Below, piece after piece: positions 31,291 through 41,042 of a stretch of DNA of 64,000 nucleotides; the first letter of the stretch is position 1, and every line of letters starts with the position of its first letter. The position numbers and the translations under genes are program-made. Location: positions 1 through 64,000 of the forward strand of contig NZ_JAMZNK010000001.1 in NCBI RefSeq assembly GCF_027980145.1, read 5' to 3'. The notes below the pieces were generated by a model. It did no database searches. It saw only the letters and a list, made by a program, of their open reading frames with translations, and was not told where the DNA came from. The DNA is from Flavobacterium azizsancarii. Lineage in GTDB: Bacteria; Bacteroidota; Bacteroidia; Flavobacteriales; Flavobacteriaceae.

Positions 31291-33351
31291 ATGATAAAAC
31301 AGCTTAACAAATCTATGTTTTGTGCATTTTCAGCAATGCTTTGTTGCGTAACAATCGAAGCACAAAATGCAAAACCAAAAGAACCGGGTATTAATCTTGC
31401 TAATATGGATACGAAAGTAAGTCCGGGACAGGATTTTTTCCGTTATGTAAATGGAGCTTGGTTAGACAAAACCGAAATTCCAAGTGACAGAAATTCCTGG
31501 GGAAGTTTTAATGAACTACGTCAGAAGACAGATAATGATGCACTTGCCATCTTAAAAGAAGCATCAAAAGATCCTAAGTACAAGTCGAATACAGACCAGG
31601 GTAAAGCAATTGCTTTGTTCAATACGATTATGGATACTGTAGGGCGTAACAAAAGAGGTATTACAGAACTTCAGCCGTATTTGAAGAAAATTGATGCGAT
31701 TAAAAATGTTACCGATCTTCAAAATTTCTTTGTCGAAATGCAGCCTCAGGGCGGTATTGGTTTCTTTGGTGTTTATGTTGGTGCTGATGCAAAAAACAGT
31801 AATAAAAACTCTGTAAATGTAACCCCTGGAGGTTTAGGATTGTCAGACAAAGATTACTACAACGCTGATGATAAAGACTCAAAAGAAAAACGTGAAAAAT
31901 ACGAAGTACACGTTGCAAGAATGTTACAGTTTATTGGAGAATCTCCGGCAAAAGCAAAAGAAAGTGCTAAACAAATCTTAGCGCTTGAAGTTGAATTGTC
32001 TGCTCCAAGATTGGATCGTGTTGAACGCAGAGACCGTAGAAAACAATATAATCCAACTGCTGTTGCTGATTTAAAAAAGAATACACCTTCGATTCAATGG
32101 GATAAATATTTCGCCGGAATCGGAATGACAAAATTAGATACCGTAAATGTAGCGCAGCCACGTTATATGATTGCTTTAGAAAAAACATTTTCTGAAAAGA
32201 AAGTACAAGCATGGAAAGAGTATTTGAAATGGTCTATATTGAACAGAACGGCTTCAACTTTGACTACTGATATCGAAAATGCTAATTTCGATTTCTACGG
32301 AAAAACATTAACAGGAGCGTTAAAACAACGTCCTCGTGAAGAAGTAGCCTTGCAGGTAATCAACGGTCCAACCGGAGAAGCTTTAGGAAAATTGTACGTA
32401 GAGAAATTATTTCCTGCTGAAGCAAAAGACAAAGCAAAAAATATGATCGCTAATGTAATGTTAGCTTACGAAAACAGAATCAATGCATTGCCTTGGATGT
32501 CTGCAGAGACTAAAGTAAAAGCAATTGAAAAATTGAAGAAACTGACCATTAAAATTGGATATCCTGATAAATGGAAAGATTATTCTAAACTAGAACTTAA
32601 AAATGTTAACGAAGGTGGAACTTATTTTGAGAATTCTAAGAATATCTCAAAATGGGCTTATGCCGAAAATCTTGCTAAATTGGGCAAGCCGGTTGATAAA
32701 ACAGAATGGGGAATGTCTCCACAAACTGTAAATGCTTATTTCAATCCGTCTTATAACGAGATTGTTTTCCCGGCAGCAATTCTACAACCTCCTTTCTACA
32801 ATTATCAAGCTGACGAAGCGGTTAATTATGGTGGAATTGGAGCTGTAATCGGACATGAGATTTCTCACGGATTTGATGATTCTGGTGCACGCTACAATGC
32901 TGATGGAAATCTTGTTGACTGGTGGACTGCTGATGATTTGAAACAATTTACAACGCTTGGTACTAAACTTGCTGATCAATATAGTGCTTTGGAGCCTTTG
33001 CCTGGAATACACGTAGATGGTAAATTTACTTTAGGGGAAAACATTGGTGATTTAGGTGGAATTAACGCTGCTTACGATGGATTACAGTTGTATTTGAAAG
33101 CAAATGGTAATCCGGGATTAATCGACGGATTTACGCCGGAACAACGCTTCTTTATTTCGTGGGCTACTGTCTGGAGAACTAAATCAAGAGATGAGGCTAT
33201 AAAAAGCCAGGTTAAAACGGATCCGCATTCACCTGGAATGTACAGAGCAGTTGTGCCAATCCAGAACGTAGATGCTTTTTATCAAGCTTTTGGAATCAAA
33301 AAAGGAGATGCAATGTATGTTGAACCTGATAAGAGAGTTAAAATCTGGTAA
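31291..33351 (+). CDS. M13-family zinc metallopeptidase (neprilysin/PepO type)
   Basis: A 686-residue secreted or periplasmic peptidase. A signal peptide (FCAFSAMLCCVTIEAQ) opens it. The zinc site is HEISH near residue 523 (VIGHEISHGFDDSGA), with the third ligand in GENIGDLGGINAAYDG near residue 580. NAYFNPSYNEIVFPA and the final VDAFYQAFGIKKGDAMYV are family hallmarks. It cleaves oligopeptides on the amino side of hydrophobic residues. Full length. The promoter is not evident, and phage DNA begins about 240 bases upstream. Confidence 0.95.
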   Translation: MIKQLNKSMFCAFSAMLCCVTIEAQNAKPKEPGINLANMDTKVSPGQDFFRYVNGAWLDKTEIPSDRNSWGSFNELRQKTDNDALAILKEASKDPKYKSNTDQGKAIALFNTIMDTVGRNKRGITELQPYLKKIDAIKNVTDLQNFFVEMQPQGGIGFFGVYVGADAKNSNKNSVNVTPGGLGLSDKDYYNADDKDSKEKREKYEVHVARMLQFIGESPAKAKESAKQILALEVELSAPRLDRVERRDRRKQYNPTAVADLKKNTPSIQWDKYFAGIGMTKLDTVNVAQPRYMIALEKTFSEKKVQAWKEYLKWSILNRTASTLTTDIENANFDFYGKTLTGALKQRPREEVALQVINGPTGEALGKLYVEKLFPAEAKDKAKNMIANVMLAYENRINALPWMSAETKVKAIEKLKKLTIKIGYPDKWKDYSKLELKNVNEGGTYFENSKNISKWAYAENLAKLGKPVDKTEWGMSPQTVNAYFNPSYNEIVFPAAILQPPFYNYQADEAVNYGGIGAVIGHEISHGFDDSGARYNADGNLVDWWTADDLKQFTTLGTKLADQYSALEPLPGIHVDGKFTLGENIGDLGGINAAYDGLQLYLKANGNPGLIDGFTPEQRFFISWATVWRTKSRDEAIKSQVKTDPHSPGMYRAVVPIQNVDAFYQAFGIKKGDAMYVEPDKRVKIW

Positions 33352-33361
33352 TATCAAACCA

Positions 33362-33396
33362 TAAAAAAACGGCGCTAATTTTAGCGCCGTTTTCGT
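33362..33396. terminator. Bidirectional terminator
   Basis: A 12-bp perfect inverted repeat, AAACGGCGCTAA (33367-33378) against TTAGCGCCGTTT (33381-33392), with A and T runs outside. It lies between two convergent genes and can end both transcripts. Confidence 0.85.
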
Positions 33397-33405
33397 TTTT
33401 ATGTG

Positions 33406-33855
33406 TTATTGAATTGCGATATAAATAGCAACTTCTGCATTTTTTGGGTCTTGGGTTTTCTCTCCGTAAACTTCAAAATCTGCTGTAAAACTGCGATCTA
33501 AATCTGAGTTCCAGATTTCGAGCCATTTATTATAAACAACTCCTTCAGACAAATTTCCTTTAGCAATAAGTTCTTCATATTCTGCTGACTCAATTGTTTT
33601 GCCAATCATGTTTTCAGGTATGAAATCTAAACTTTCAACTTTACATCCTAAAATAGTGGTGTATGGCTGGGTGTGATCTTTTTCATAATCTGTATAAATG
33701 CAAAAGAGCTCTTCTGAAATTTTACCCGGAATTTTATACTGAATTTCTTCAGTGATAAATTTGTTCCAAAGCGCAGGAATATCTTCTGCTGATTTACCGT
33801 TTTCATTTGTAGTTCTTACCGAAATACCAATTACACTGAATTTTTGAATTTTCAT
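33406..33855 (-). CDS. GyrI-like / AraC effector-binding domain protein
   Basis: A 149-residue stand-alone effector-binding domain. It has the family course: KFSVIGISVRTTNENGKSAE at the start, IPALWNKFITEE, FCIYTDYEKDH, then the second half with YNKWLEIWNSDLDRSF and a closing FEVYGEKTQDPKNAEVAIYI. Such proteins bind small hydrophobic or cationic compounds. It converges with the M13 peptidase gene. Ligand unknown. Confidence 0.75.
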   Translation of the reverse strand: MKIQKFSVIGISVRTTNENGKSAEDIPALWNKFITEEIQYKIPGKISEELFCIYTDYEKDHTQPYTTILGCKVESLDFIPENMIGKTIESAEYEELIAKGNLSEGVVYNKWLEIWNSDLDRSFTADFEVYGEKTQDPKNAEVAIYIAIQ

Positions 33856-33928
33856 TTTACTTCATTTTGGTTAAGCCGCAAATTTAAAATGATCCAATGA
33901 CAACAGTATGTCAGCAGGAATTACAAAA

Positions 33929-34330
33929 TTAGTTTAAATGACTGTAGATATACGATTCAATTGCTTTTAGCTCTTCATCAGACATGGCTTTCGTGATAGG
34001 GAAATTAGTTTTCATAACTGCAAATTGATCCGGATCAACGATTGGATCTGCATTTCCTTTCAGGAAAGTTACAATATCACCTTTTTTGTCTTTATAAATT
34101 TTAGCAATTTCCTTAATACTTGGGCCAATTACTTTTTGATCAGCCTGATGACATGAAGCGCAATTTCCTTGTCCTTCAAAAATTTGTTTTCCTAAGGCTT
34201 CCGGAGTTTTGGCTTCTGCCGAATGTCCTTCAGTATAATTTTCTGTTCCATTTTCAACAGGATGCTCTGTTGCTTCTTTTTTACAAGAAGCCAAAGCTAA
34301 AACAGCGGATAAGAATAATACTTTTTTCAT
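33929..34330 (-). CDS. Lipoprotein c-type cytochrome
   Basis: A 133-residue protein with lipobox ALASC at residue 16, an acidic linker, and one heme-binding CASCH (near residue 58, in GQGNCASCHQADQKVIGPS). The sixth ligand is likely the Met in FPITKAMSDEEL or VMKTNFP. A small single-heme electron carrier in the periplasm or on the membrane face. It lies 2 bases after hemB in the same direction, which is apt since the product needs heme. Confidence 0.85.
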   Translation of the reverse strand: MKKVLFLSAVLALASCKKEATEHPVENGTENYTEGHSAEAKTPEALGKQIFEGQGNCASCHQADQKVIGPSIKEIAKIYKDKKGDIVTFLKGNADPIVDPDQFAVMKTNFPITKAMSDEELKAIESYIYSHLN

Positions 34331-34332
34331 GA

Positions 34333-35325
34333 TTATTTATTTAAAAGTAAAGCAGCTTCCTTAGCAAAATAAGTAGAGATAATACTGGCACCTGCACGCT
34401 TAATGCAATACAGTTGCTCTATCATGATTTTGTCATGATCTAACCATCCTCTTTCTGCTGCGGCCTTTACCATAGCGTACTCACCAGATACCTGATAAAC
34501 TGCAACAGGCACATGAACAGTATCTTTTATCTCGCGAACAATGTCTAAATAAGCAATTCCCGGTTTTACCATAACGATATCAGCACCTTCTTCAACATCT
34601 AATAAAGCTTCACGAATTCCTTCAATTCGGTTCGCATAATCCATTTGGTATGTCTTTTTATCTTTTGGGATATTTTGAGAATCTACCGGAGCAGAATCTA
34701 AAGCATCACGAAAAGGGCCATAAAATGCCGAAGCATATTTAGCACTATAACTCATGATTCCCACATTGTGATGTCCGTTTTCTTCCAGCGCTTTTCTGAT
34801 CGCCAGAACACGTCCGTCCATCATATCACTTGGCGCAACAAAATCAGCTCCTGCTTGAGCATGACTTAAACTCATTCTGGTCAAAGCATCAACAGTAGCA
34901 TCATTAATTAACTGACCGTTTTCGATAATTCCGTCATGACCATAAATCGAGTAAGGATCTAAAGCTACATCCGGCATAACAATCATTTCCGGAACAGCAT
35001 CTTTAATAGCACGAATAGTCTGTTGCATCAAACCATCTTTATTCCAGGCTTCAACACCTTTATTATCTTTAAGACTGTCGCTTACTTTTACATAAATATT
35101 TACCGCTTTGATTCCTAAATCCCAAGCTTCTTTTACTTCTTTGATGGTGTTGTCTAAGGAATGTCTGTAAATTCCCGGCATTGACGGAATAGCGACTTTT
35201 ACATCTTTTCCTTCGGCAACAAACATTGGAAGCATAAAATCTTGTGGGCTCAAACTTGTTTCACGAACTAAAGAACGAATAGATTCATTAGTTCTTAAAC
35301 GGCGGTTTCTTTGTAATGGGAACAT
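34333..35325 (-). CDS. hemB: Delta-aminolevulinic acid dehydratase (porphobilinogen synthase)
   Basis: A 330-residue enzyme that joins two 5-aminolevulinate molecules into porphobilinogen. The two active-site lysines are Lys 196 (SYSAKYASAFYGPF) and Lys 254 (MVKPGIAYLD). The loop that holds three zinc-binding Cys in E. coli HemB reads DVALDPYSIYGHDG here, so the metal site is of the Cys-free (magnesium/potassium) type. Normal length. Separated from the main hem cluster by about 5 kb but part of the same region. Confidence 0.95.
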   Translation of the reverse strand: MFPLQRNRRLRTNESIRSLVRETSLSPQDFMLPMFVAEGKDVKVAIPSMPGIYRHSLDNTIKEVKEAWDLGIKAVNIYVKVSDSLKDNKGVEAWNKDGLMQQTIRAIKDAVPEMIVMPDVALDPYSIYGHDGIIENGQLINDATVDALTRMSLSHAQAGADFVAPSDMMDGRVLAIRKALEENGHHNVGIMSYSAKYASAFYGPFRDALDSAPVDSQNIPKDKKTYQMDYANRIEGIREALLDVEEGADIVMVKPGIAYLDIVREIKDTVHVPVAVYQVSGEYAMVKAAAERGWLDHDKIMIEQLYCIKRAGASIISTYFAKEAALLLNK

Positions 35326-35643
35326 AATTCTAGATTTTAGATTTTAGACTTCAGATTAATCTGATTTTTCCTAAATACAGATTGATTAATCTTTGTTTCT
35401 AAAATGCTGTTGTTTTTTCTTTTTTTGAAGATTCTTTACTTTTTTTATAAGTGTTGCAAAGTTAAAGAAAAATCAACAGAATAAGGCGATTAGCAAATAG
35501 TAGAATCCGTTAATATTATCTAAAAATTTGCAAATATTAAATTTCGCGCTAGCTTTGCAAATTCAGGAAAAATCTTATTTTTTAATAATTAAATTGAGGT
35601 GGATTCTACTATGGTTTTTAAAAAATAGAATTAAATTTGCCCA
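35326..35643. other. 318-base intergenic region with an 11-bp dyad
   Basis: This gap separates divergent hemB and a lipoprotein gene. Arms TAGTAGAATCC (35498-35508) and GGATTCTACTA (35601-35611) are perfect complements about 90 bases apart. TAAATTTG at 35632-35639 fits a -7 box for the rightward gene, with the ATG 5 bases later; the -33 match is weak. No gene seen. Confidence 0.5.
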
Positions 35644-36276
35644 ATGAAGAAAATTCTCGCATTATGCTGTTGTTTACTTTTGACAAGTTGTTTCGAAATA
35701 ACAGAACGAATCAAACATCACGATGATCAGAGTGGCGAGTATACACTGATGGTTGACTTTTCGAAATCGTGGTTCAAAACAAAATCAGCGATTTGGCTTG
35801 AAGAAGTCGATGGTGTAAAAATCCCGAACGAACAGGAAATTTCTAAAAAACTCGAAGATTTCAAAGTAAAAGCTTTAAAAATTGACGGTATTACAAACGT
35901 GACGACAAAGACTGATTTTGAAAATTACGTTTTCATCATCAAACTCAATTATGCCAGTATCAAAGCACTCAACGCCGTTGTCAATACAATAAACAATCAA
36001 AGCGATCAGATTCATTTTGCAAGTACTGCTAAAAACTTCGAAAGAATTGCCTCGTATCCAATTCCCGAAAAGCTGATAAAAGATCCTAAGAAAAAACAAG
36101 ATCTTGAAGCCGCTAATATTATTGCCATTTATACTTTCGATAAAGACGTACGGTCCGTGCAAAATCCGAACAGTAAAATTTCACAAAACAAAAAGACCGT
36201 ATTTTTAAAGCAAAGCATGTACAGTGTGCTTAAAAAATCGGCATTAATGAACAATACAATCCAATTAACACTCTGA
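35644..36276 (+). CDS. Lipoprotein, unknown function
   Basis: A 210-residue protein with signal and lipobox LLTSC (Cys 16). The mature part starts FEITERIKHHDDQSGEYTLM and is alpha/beta; residues about 50-90 (KIPNEQEISKKLEDFKVKAL) look like a compact domain. It is coded 3 bases before the larger exported protein, so the pair probably acts together at the outer membrane. No family I can name. Confidence 0.7.
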   Translation: MKKILALCCCLLLTSCFEITERIKHHDDQSGEYTLMVDFSKSWFKTKSAIWLEEVDGVKIPNEQEISKKLEDFKVKALKIDGITNVTTKTDFENYVFIIKLNYASIKALNAVVNTINNQSDQIHFASTAKNFERIASYPIPEKLIKDPKKKQDLEAANIIAIYTFDKDVRSVQNPNSKISQNKKTVFLKQSMYSVLKKSALMNNTIQLTL

Positions 36277-36279
36277 TTT

Positions 36280-38079
36280 ATGAAGAAGTTTTATACTTTC
36301 ATTTTATTATTCGCCATGCATTTGACTTTTGGTCAAACCAATCAAAAACAATACGATTATTTTGTGCAGTTTAACGGAAACCAGCTTTCTAAAAAAGTAA
36401 ATATTGCTGATATTCTGAATCATCCGCTTATAAGCAAATACAAAGACGGCCCATCCAATCTTGATTTGGCGCAATATGCATCCCTCTTTCAAACAGATCA
36501 AAAGTCAACCATTCACGGAAACTTCACAGATAGTATCCCATATTATCAGGTTACTATTCCCATAAAAAATAAAGAAGCTGTTAAACAGTTTTTTATTCAT
36601 CAGCATACAGATTCAGTTGGACCTCCCATAATTCAGGATTTCGGTAAATATGTTGTTTATACTAAAAAAGATCAAAAAATATCATTTGCCTGGAACGATA
36701 ATTATCTGGTAATTGTAGAATTTACCAAAAAGTATGTCTCAGACAGATACAAATGGGATACTACTGCAGTAGATTCTGTCTCAGTTGACGAACCTTATGA
36801 AGAAATTGCTGTGGGATCAGTAGAATCAAATGATAAAAAAGTAACAGAAAGCGATGATGCTGAAGAAGAAGACGAAGAGGAGTATACCGGAACGTCTAAT
36901 GCGGATTATGAGAAAGCCAAAGCAGATTTTGATTATTTGCAGGCAGAGCAACAACATCTTTTTATTAAATCATTATTCGAAAATGGTTTTATTGCCCCAA
37001 ATTCAGATAAAATAAATGCAGCGGCAGATATTTCGTCATGGTTAAATTACAGTTCGGCAATGTCTACTCTAAATTCTTCTTATGGCGCTTTATCGCAGCT
37101 TAGCAGTTATAACAAATTTCTACCCATGCAAAATAATTTTGGGAAGCTGGTAAAAGGAATAAACCTTGATTTTTATTTTGACAATGATAATGCACGTATC
37201 GAAGAAGTAGTTGAATATTCGCAACCAATGGCTTCAATTGTCGAAAAAATGACGAATAGAAAAATAAATAAAAACATCTTTAATTATTTTCCGGATGAAA
37301 AACCATTGGGATATATGTCATATCATCTCAATAGCAAAGCGGTCATTGAAAATTTCCCGTCACTAACGGCTGAATTATTTCAAAGTCCAAAGCTCCTTAA
37401 AGAAGATATAACCCTTGTGACTGATTTGATTTCGACAATAATTGATGAAGAAGCCACAGCAACGCTTTTTGATGGGGATTTAAGTATGTTTTTCTATAAC
37501 ATGAAAGAAGCTGAGGTTACAACAAAATCGTACGGTTATGACGAAAATTATGAAGAAACGGTAACCGAGCAAAAAATAAAAAAGAGTATTCCTTTATTTT
37601 CAGTCGTTTTTACGTCTACGCATCCTACATTTGGTGATAAACTCATCCAGTTGGGAGTTCGCAAGAAATTATTAGTTCAAAAAGGCGACTATTATCAAAT
37701 AGCCGGAACTGAAGAATATGGCACACTTTTTATTAAAAAAGACAAAGATGTTGTTGTAGTTGCGAATACGCTTGATTATTTTAATACAGGAAAAGGATCT
37801 TTTGCTAAAGAAGCAAAAAATGCCTTAAAGAAAAATTATATCTCCGGAAAACTGAATCTTGCCGGATTAGCGAATGTTTATAACAGTACCGGTGAAACTA
37901 GAAAAACTCAGTTGAATAAAATAAAAAGAATAACTCAGCAGTTTAATGATATCACAATTGAATCGCCTAAAAAGCTGATTGATAATAAATTGGTTTTCGG
38001 GTTTAAATTAAACGCAGCAAAATCAGATAAAAATATTATTCTACAAACCTTGGATTTAGCTGAAGAATTAAGCAAATAA
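36280..38079 (+). CDS. Large exported protein, unknown function (DUF4836-like at most)
   Basis: A 599-residue protein with a signal peptide (FYTFILLFAMHLTFGQ). The start, QYDYFVQFNGNQLSKKVNIA, and the periodic beta/alpha pattern faintly recall Bacteroidota DUF4836 proteins. An acidic patch (DDAEEEDEEEYTG, near residue 190) splits N- and C-terminal parts. The C-terminus holds VVVANTLDYFNTGKGS. It is likely periplasmic. Partner of the preceding lipoprotein by tight linkage. Confidence 0.6.
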   Translation: MKKFYTFILLFAMHLTFGQTNQKQYDYFVQFNGNQLSKKVNIADILNHPLISKYKDGPSNLDLAQYASLFQTDQKSTIHGNFTDSIPYYQVTIPIKNKEAVKQFFIHQHTDSVGPPIIQDFGKYVVYTKKDQKISFAWNDNYLVIVEFTKKYVSDRYKWDTTAVDSVSVDEPYEEIAVGSVESNDKKVTESDDAEEEDEEEYTGTSNADYEKAKADFDYLQAEQQHLFIKSLFENGFIAPNSDKINAAADISSWLNYSSAMSTLNSSYGALSQLSSYNKFLPMQNNFGKLVKGINLDFYFDNDNARIEEVVEYSQPMASIVEKMTNRKINKNIFNYFPDEKPLGYMSYHLNSKAVIENFPSLTAELFQSPKLLKEDITLVTDLISTIIDEEATATLFDGDLSMFFYNMKEAEVTTKSYGYDENYEETVTEQKIKKSIPLFSVVFTSTHPTFGDKLIQLGVRKKLLVQKGDYYQIAGTEEYGTLFIKKDKDVVVVANTLDYFNTGKGSFAKEAKNALKKNYISGKLNLAGLANVYNSTGETRKTQLNKIKRITQQFNDITIESPKKLIDNKLVFGFKLNAAKSDKNIILQTLDLAEELSK

Positions 38080-38100
38080 TCTGTAAAAAGGTATAAAGCG

Positions 38101-38135
38101 AAAATCCCCAAGAGAAGATCTTGGGGATTTTTTTA
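38101..38135. terminator. Bidirectional terminator
   Basis: AAATCCCCAAGA (38102-38113) and TCTTGGGGATTT (38119-38130) make a 12-bp perfect stem with loop GAAGA and T run. It stands between the convergent exported-protein gene and the aldolase gene. Confidence 0.88.
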
Positions 38136-38152
38136 TGGGATTCATCATTAAT

Positions 38153-39055
38153 TTAAGTAATAGAAGCTGTATAAATCTCTTTAATAGTTTTATCCAGTTT
38201 AGAGTTAAACTCATCATCAGACTGATTAGCAAAAAGCCCTTCAGACAATGCTCTGGAGAAACTGGCAATTAATCCGTGGTTTTGCGAAAGTTTAAAATTA
38301 GCTTCATCCTGGCCATATCCGCCAGACAATGCCACAACACGTACAACATGAGGATCTGACATGAGTTCTTTGTAAAAATCATTTACAGTTGGAATCGACA
38401 ATTTCAGCATCACCTTTACATCTTTACCAAGCAAAGCAAGTTGTTTTATGATTTCTTCTCTTAGAATTTCTTCTGATTTTTCCTTATCAGCACTATAAAT
38501 ATCCACTTCAGGTTCAATAATCGGAATAAGTCCTTTTTCGAAAACCTGCAAACCTACTGCAAATTGCTGTTCAACGACTTCGCGAATTCCTGCTGCATTG
38601 GCTTCTTTGATAACAGAACGCATTTTGGTACCAAAAACATTTCTTGCTACAGCACGTGTCAACAATTCGTCCAGATTAGCAATAGGTTTCATCAACTGAA
38701 CACCATTTGCAAGATCGGCAAGTCCTTTGTCGACTTTTAGAAAAGGAACGATGTTTTTCTTTTCCCACAAATAATCAGCCGTCCATTCTCCGTCAATTTT
38801 GCGGTCCATTGTGTTCTCAAACAAAATAGCGCCCAAAATATACTCACGGTCAAATGCAGGACTTTTAATAATTCGGGTTCTCATTTCATGCACAAGAGTG
38901 TACATTTCATCATCATTTGAATAACTGCTTTCTTGTACGCCATATTGCGCTAACGCTTTTGGAGTACTTCCGCCGCTTTGATCTAATGCAGCGATAAAAC
39001 CTTTCCCCGAGTGCATACGATGTAATTGTGCGATGTATCTTTCTCTATTTTCCAT
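38153..39055 (-). CDS. Class I fructose-bisphosphate aldolase
   Basis: A 300-residue enzyme of the bacterial class I type. [25 protein letters not shown] sequence near residue 18 and [19 protein letters not shown] near 71 are conserved blocks. The likely Schiff-base lysine is in [17 protein letters not shown] near residue 220, and [15 protein letters not shown] binds phosphate. It splits fructose-1,6-bisphosphate to triose phosphates and works in reverse in gluconeogenesis. Monocistronic, with its own terminator. Confidence 0.9.
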   Translation of the reverse strand: MENRERYIAQLHRMHSGKGFIAALDQSGGSTPKALAQYGVQESSYSNDDEMYTLVHEMRTRIIKSPAFDREYILGAILFENTMDRKIDGEWTADYLWEKKNIVPFLKVDKGLADLANGVQLMKPIANLDELLTRAVARNVFGTKMRSVIKEANAAGIREVVEQQFAVGLQVFEKGLIPIIEPEVDIYSADKEKSEEILREEIIKQLALLGKDVKVMLKLSIPTVNDFYKELMSDPHVVRVVALSGGYGQDEANFKLSQNHGLIASFSRALSEGLFANQSDDEFNSKLDKTIKEIYTASIT

Positions 39056-39106
39056 ATTATTTATGTTTTAGTTCCGATAACTATCGGCATTAGATTAATT
39101 AAATAT

Positions 39107-40048
39107 TTACAAGCCAGTTTTTTGATTTACCTTCTCATAAACTTCTTTCACTTTGTTTGGAGGATCAAATCGATATCCAATATTAAATTTCAAGGTTGAT
39201 ATATTGTCATTCAGTCGGGCTTCTGCCGATTCGTTTTGAAGGAAATTAAGCGTGTTTAAACTCGCAAAAGCAAAGAAACGATCTCTATTGTAAGCAAGCT
39301 TTAAATTGAAGTCTAATTGGTACAATGCCGAAACATCTCCGTCGACATCATTAATTCCTGCTCCAACAGCAATTCCGGCGCCAATTAAAACGCGGTCACT
39401 GATCACAAAATTGTAAAAATAGGAGGGAGCCAGTGAAAAAACATAAATATCACCGTTTGAAGAATCCGGTTCAGTGTTTAAATTAATATTAGTGTAATAA
39501 AAAGAAAAACTCGGAATAAAACTTCCGGAACTCTTCGTTTGCCATTCGTTTTGACTGACCAACGTTTTATAAGAGAAATTATCGTTGAAAATGTATGAAG
39601 TTGTTCCGCCAATTTTTGTCGTATGCATTTTAGGTAAAAAAACGTTTACCGCACCTTCACTGATATAAAATCCTTTTTGGTGGATATAAGTAAAAGACTG
39701 CATCCATTTTTTATAGTAAAAACGGGTGTTGAAACTAAAAAGTTTAGAGTCTGAGTTGTCTTTGTTTTCGCTAAAGAATTTTGGCGCAAAACCAAAACTG
39801 ATATCAATAAATTTGTAACTTAAACCAACGCCTAATTGTTCGCGTCGGTTCGGATTAAGGTCCACGTATTTCTTTTGGCCTTCGGAATTAAAACCAATCT
39901 CAAAATTGTTAGAGGTATCAAGATAATAAATACTAGCTGTAACCTTATCATCGTAAGATTTAAAATAAGGATTCTGTAGCGTATCTTTTTGGGCAAAACA
40001 CCCAAAAACACTTCCAAAAAATACTATATAAACCAGATTTAACCTCAT
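39107..40048 (-). CDS. DUF4421 outer-membrane-type protein
   Basis: A 313-residue protein with a signal peptide (YIVFFGSVFGCFAQ) and a succession of amphipathic strands, e.g. RREQLGVGLSYKFIDISFGF, ending in NISTLKFNIGYRF, as in a beta barrel. The pattern matches DUF4421 proteins widespread in Flavobacteriia. Function unknown. It is isolated between aldolase and hemF. Confidence 0.75.
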   Translation of the reverse strand: MRLNLVYIVFFGSVFGCFAQKDTLQNPYFKSYDDKVTASIYYLDTSNNFEIGFNSEGQKKYVDLNPNRREQLGVGLSYKFIDISFGFAPKFFSENKDNSDSKLFSFNTRFYYKKWMQSFTYIHQKGFYISEGAVNVFLPKMHTTKIGGTTSYIFNDNFSYKTLVSQNEWQTKSSGSFIPSFSFYYTNINLNTEPDSSNGDIYVFSLAPSYFYNFVISDRVLIGAGIAVGAGINDVDGDVSALYQLDFNLKLAYNRDRFFAFASLNTLNFLQNESAEARLNDNISTLKFNIGYRFDPPNKVKEVYEKVNQKTGL

Positions 40049-40135
40049 TTTGAAATTGTAATTAAAAAAACATCTCTAAATTACGATTTTAAAATGAAGT
40101 TCTTATGCAGTAAATAAAAATTTGGGGTAATTGTA

Positions 40136-41038
40136 TTAAATCCAGTCTATAGGATTTTCTAATACATTAACTAATTTCTCTTCGATACTTCCGGTTTCTG
40201 CATGATGATCGTAAACCCATTGTACATGAGGCGGCAAACTCATCAAAATACTTTCGATTCTTCCATTCGTCTTTAATCCGAATAAAGTGCCTTTGTCATG
40301 AACTAAGTTAAATTCAACATAACGACCACGACGAATTTCCTGCCATGTTCTGTTTTCTGGAGAATATTCCAGATTTTTTCTTCTTTCAACAATTGGCACA
40401 TACGCTTCAAGGAAACTATTAGCAACTTCGGTTACAAAGTTGTACCAATCTTCCATTGACATTTGCTCATTTGCTTTGCAATAATCAAAGAACAATCCGC
40501 CAATTCCGCGGGCTTCGTTTCTATGAGCATTCCAGAAATAAGCATCACATTGTTTTTTATATTTTGGATAAAACTCGGGATTGTGTTTGTCGCAAGCCGT
40601 TTTACACGTTTGATGAAAGTGTTTTGCATCTTCTTCAAATAAATAATAAGGCGTTAAATCCTGTCCGCCGCCAAACCATTGTTCGATTACTTTTCCGGAT
40701 TCGTCGTACATCTCGAAATATCTCCAATTGGCATGAACTGTAGGAGCCATTGGGTTTTTAGGATGCAAAACCAAACTTAATCCGCATGCAAAAAAATCAG
40801 CTTCGCCAACGCCAAACATTTTTTGCATGGCTTCCGGTAATTTTCCGTGAACGGCAGAAATGTTTACACCGCCTTTTTCGAAAACATTTCCGTTTTCAAT
40901 TACGCGCGTTCTTCCCCCACCGCCTTCAGGGCGTTTCCAAAGGTCTTCACGGAATTTTGTAGTTCCGTCAACAGCTTCTAATCCGGCACAAATCTGGTCT
41001 TGTAATTTTTGTATGTATGCGTAAAATTTATCTTTCAT
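40136..41038 (-). CDS. hemF: Oxygen-dependent coproporphyrinogen III oxidase
   Basis: A 300-residue enzyme from the ATG at 41038 (MKDKFYAYIQKLQ); a longer in-frame start runs into the upstream gene. Conserved blocks: WKRPEGGGGRTRVIENG, FEKGGVNISAVHG, LHPKNPMAPTVHANWRY, GGGQDLTPYYLFEEDA and FNLVHDKGTLFGLKTNGR. It turns coproporphyrinogen III into protoporphyrinogen IX with O2, feeding HemJ. Full length. Last gene of a five-gene leftward run. Confidence 0.95.
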   Translation of the reverse strand: MKDKFYAYIQKLQDQICAGLEAVDGTTKFREDLWKRPEGGGGRTRVIENGNVFEKGGVNISAVHGKLPEAMQKMFGVGEADFFACGLSLVLHPKNPMAPTVHANWRYFEMYDESGKVIEQWFGGGQDLTPYYLFEEDAKHFHQTCKTACDKHNPEFYPKYKKQCDAYFWNAHRNEARGIGGLFFDYCKANEQMSMEDWYNFVTEVANSFLEAYVPIVERRKNLEYSPENRTWQEIRRGRYVEFNLVHDKGTLFGLKTNGRIESILMSLPPHVQWVYDHHAETGSIEEKLVNVLENPIDWI

Positions 41039-41042
41039 GTTT

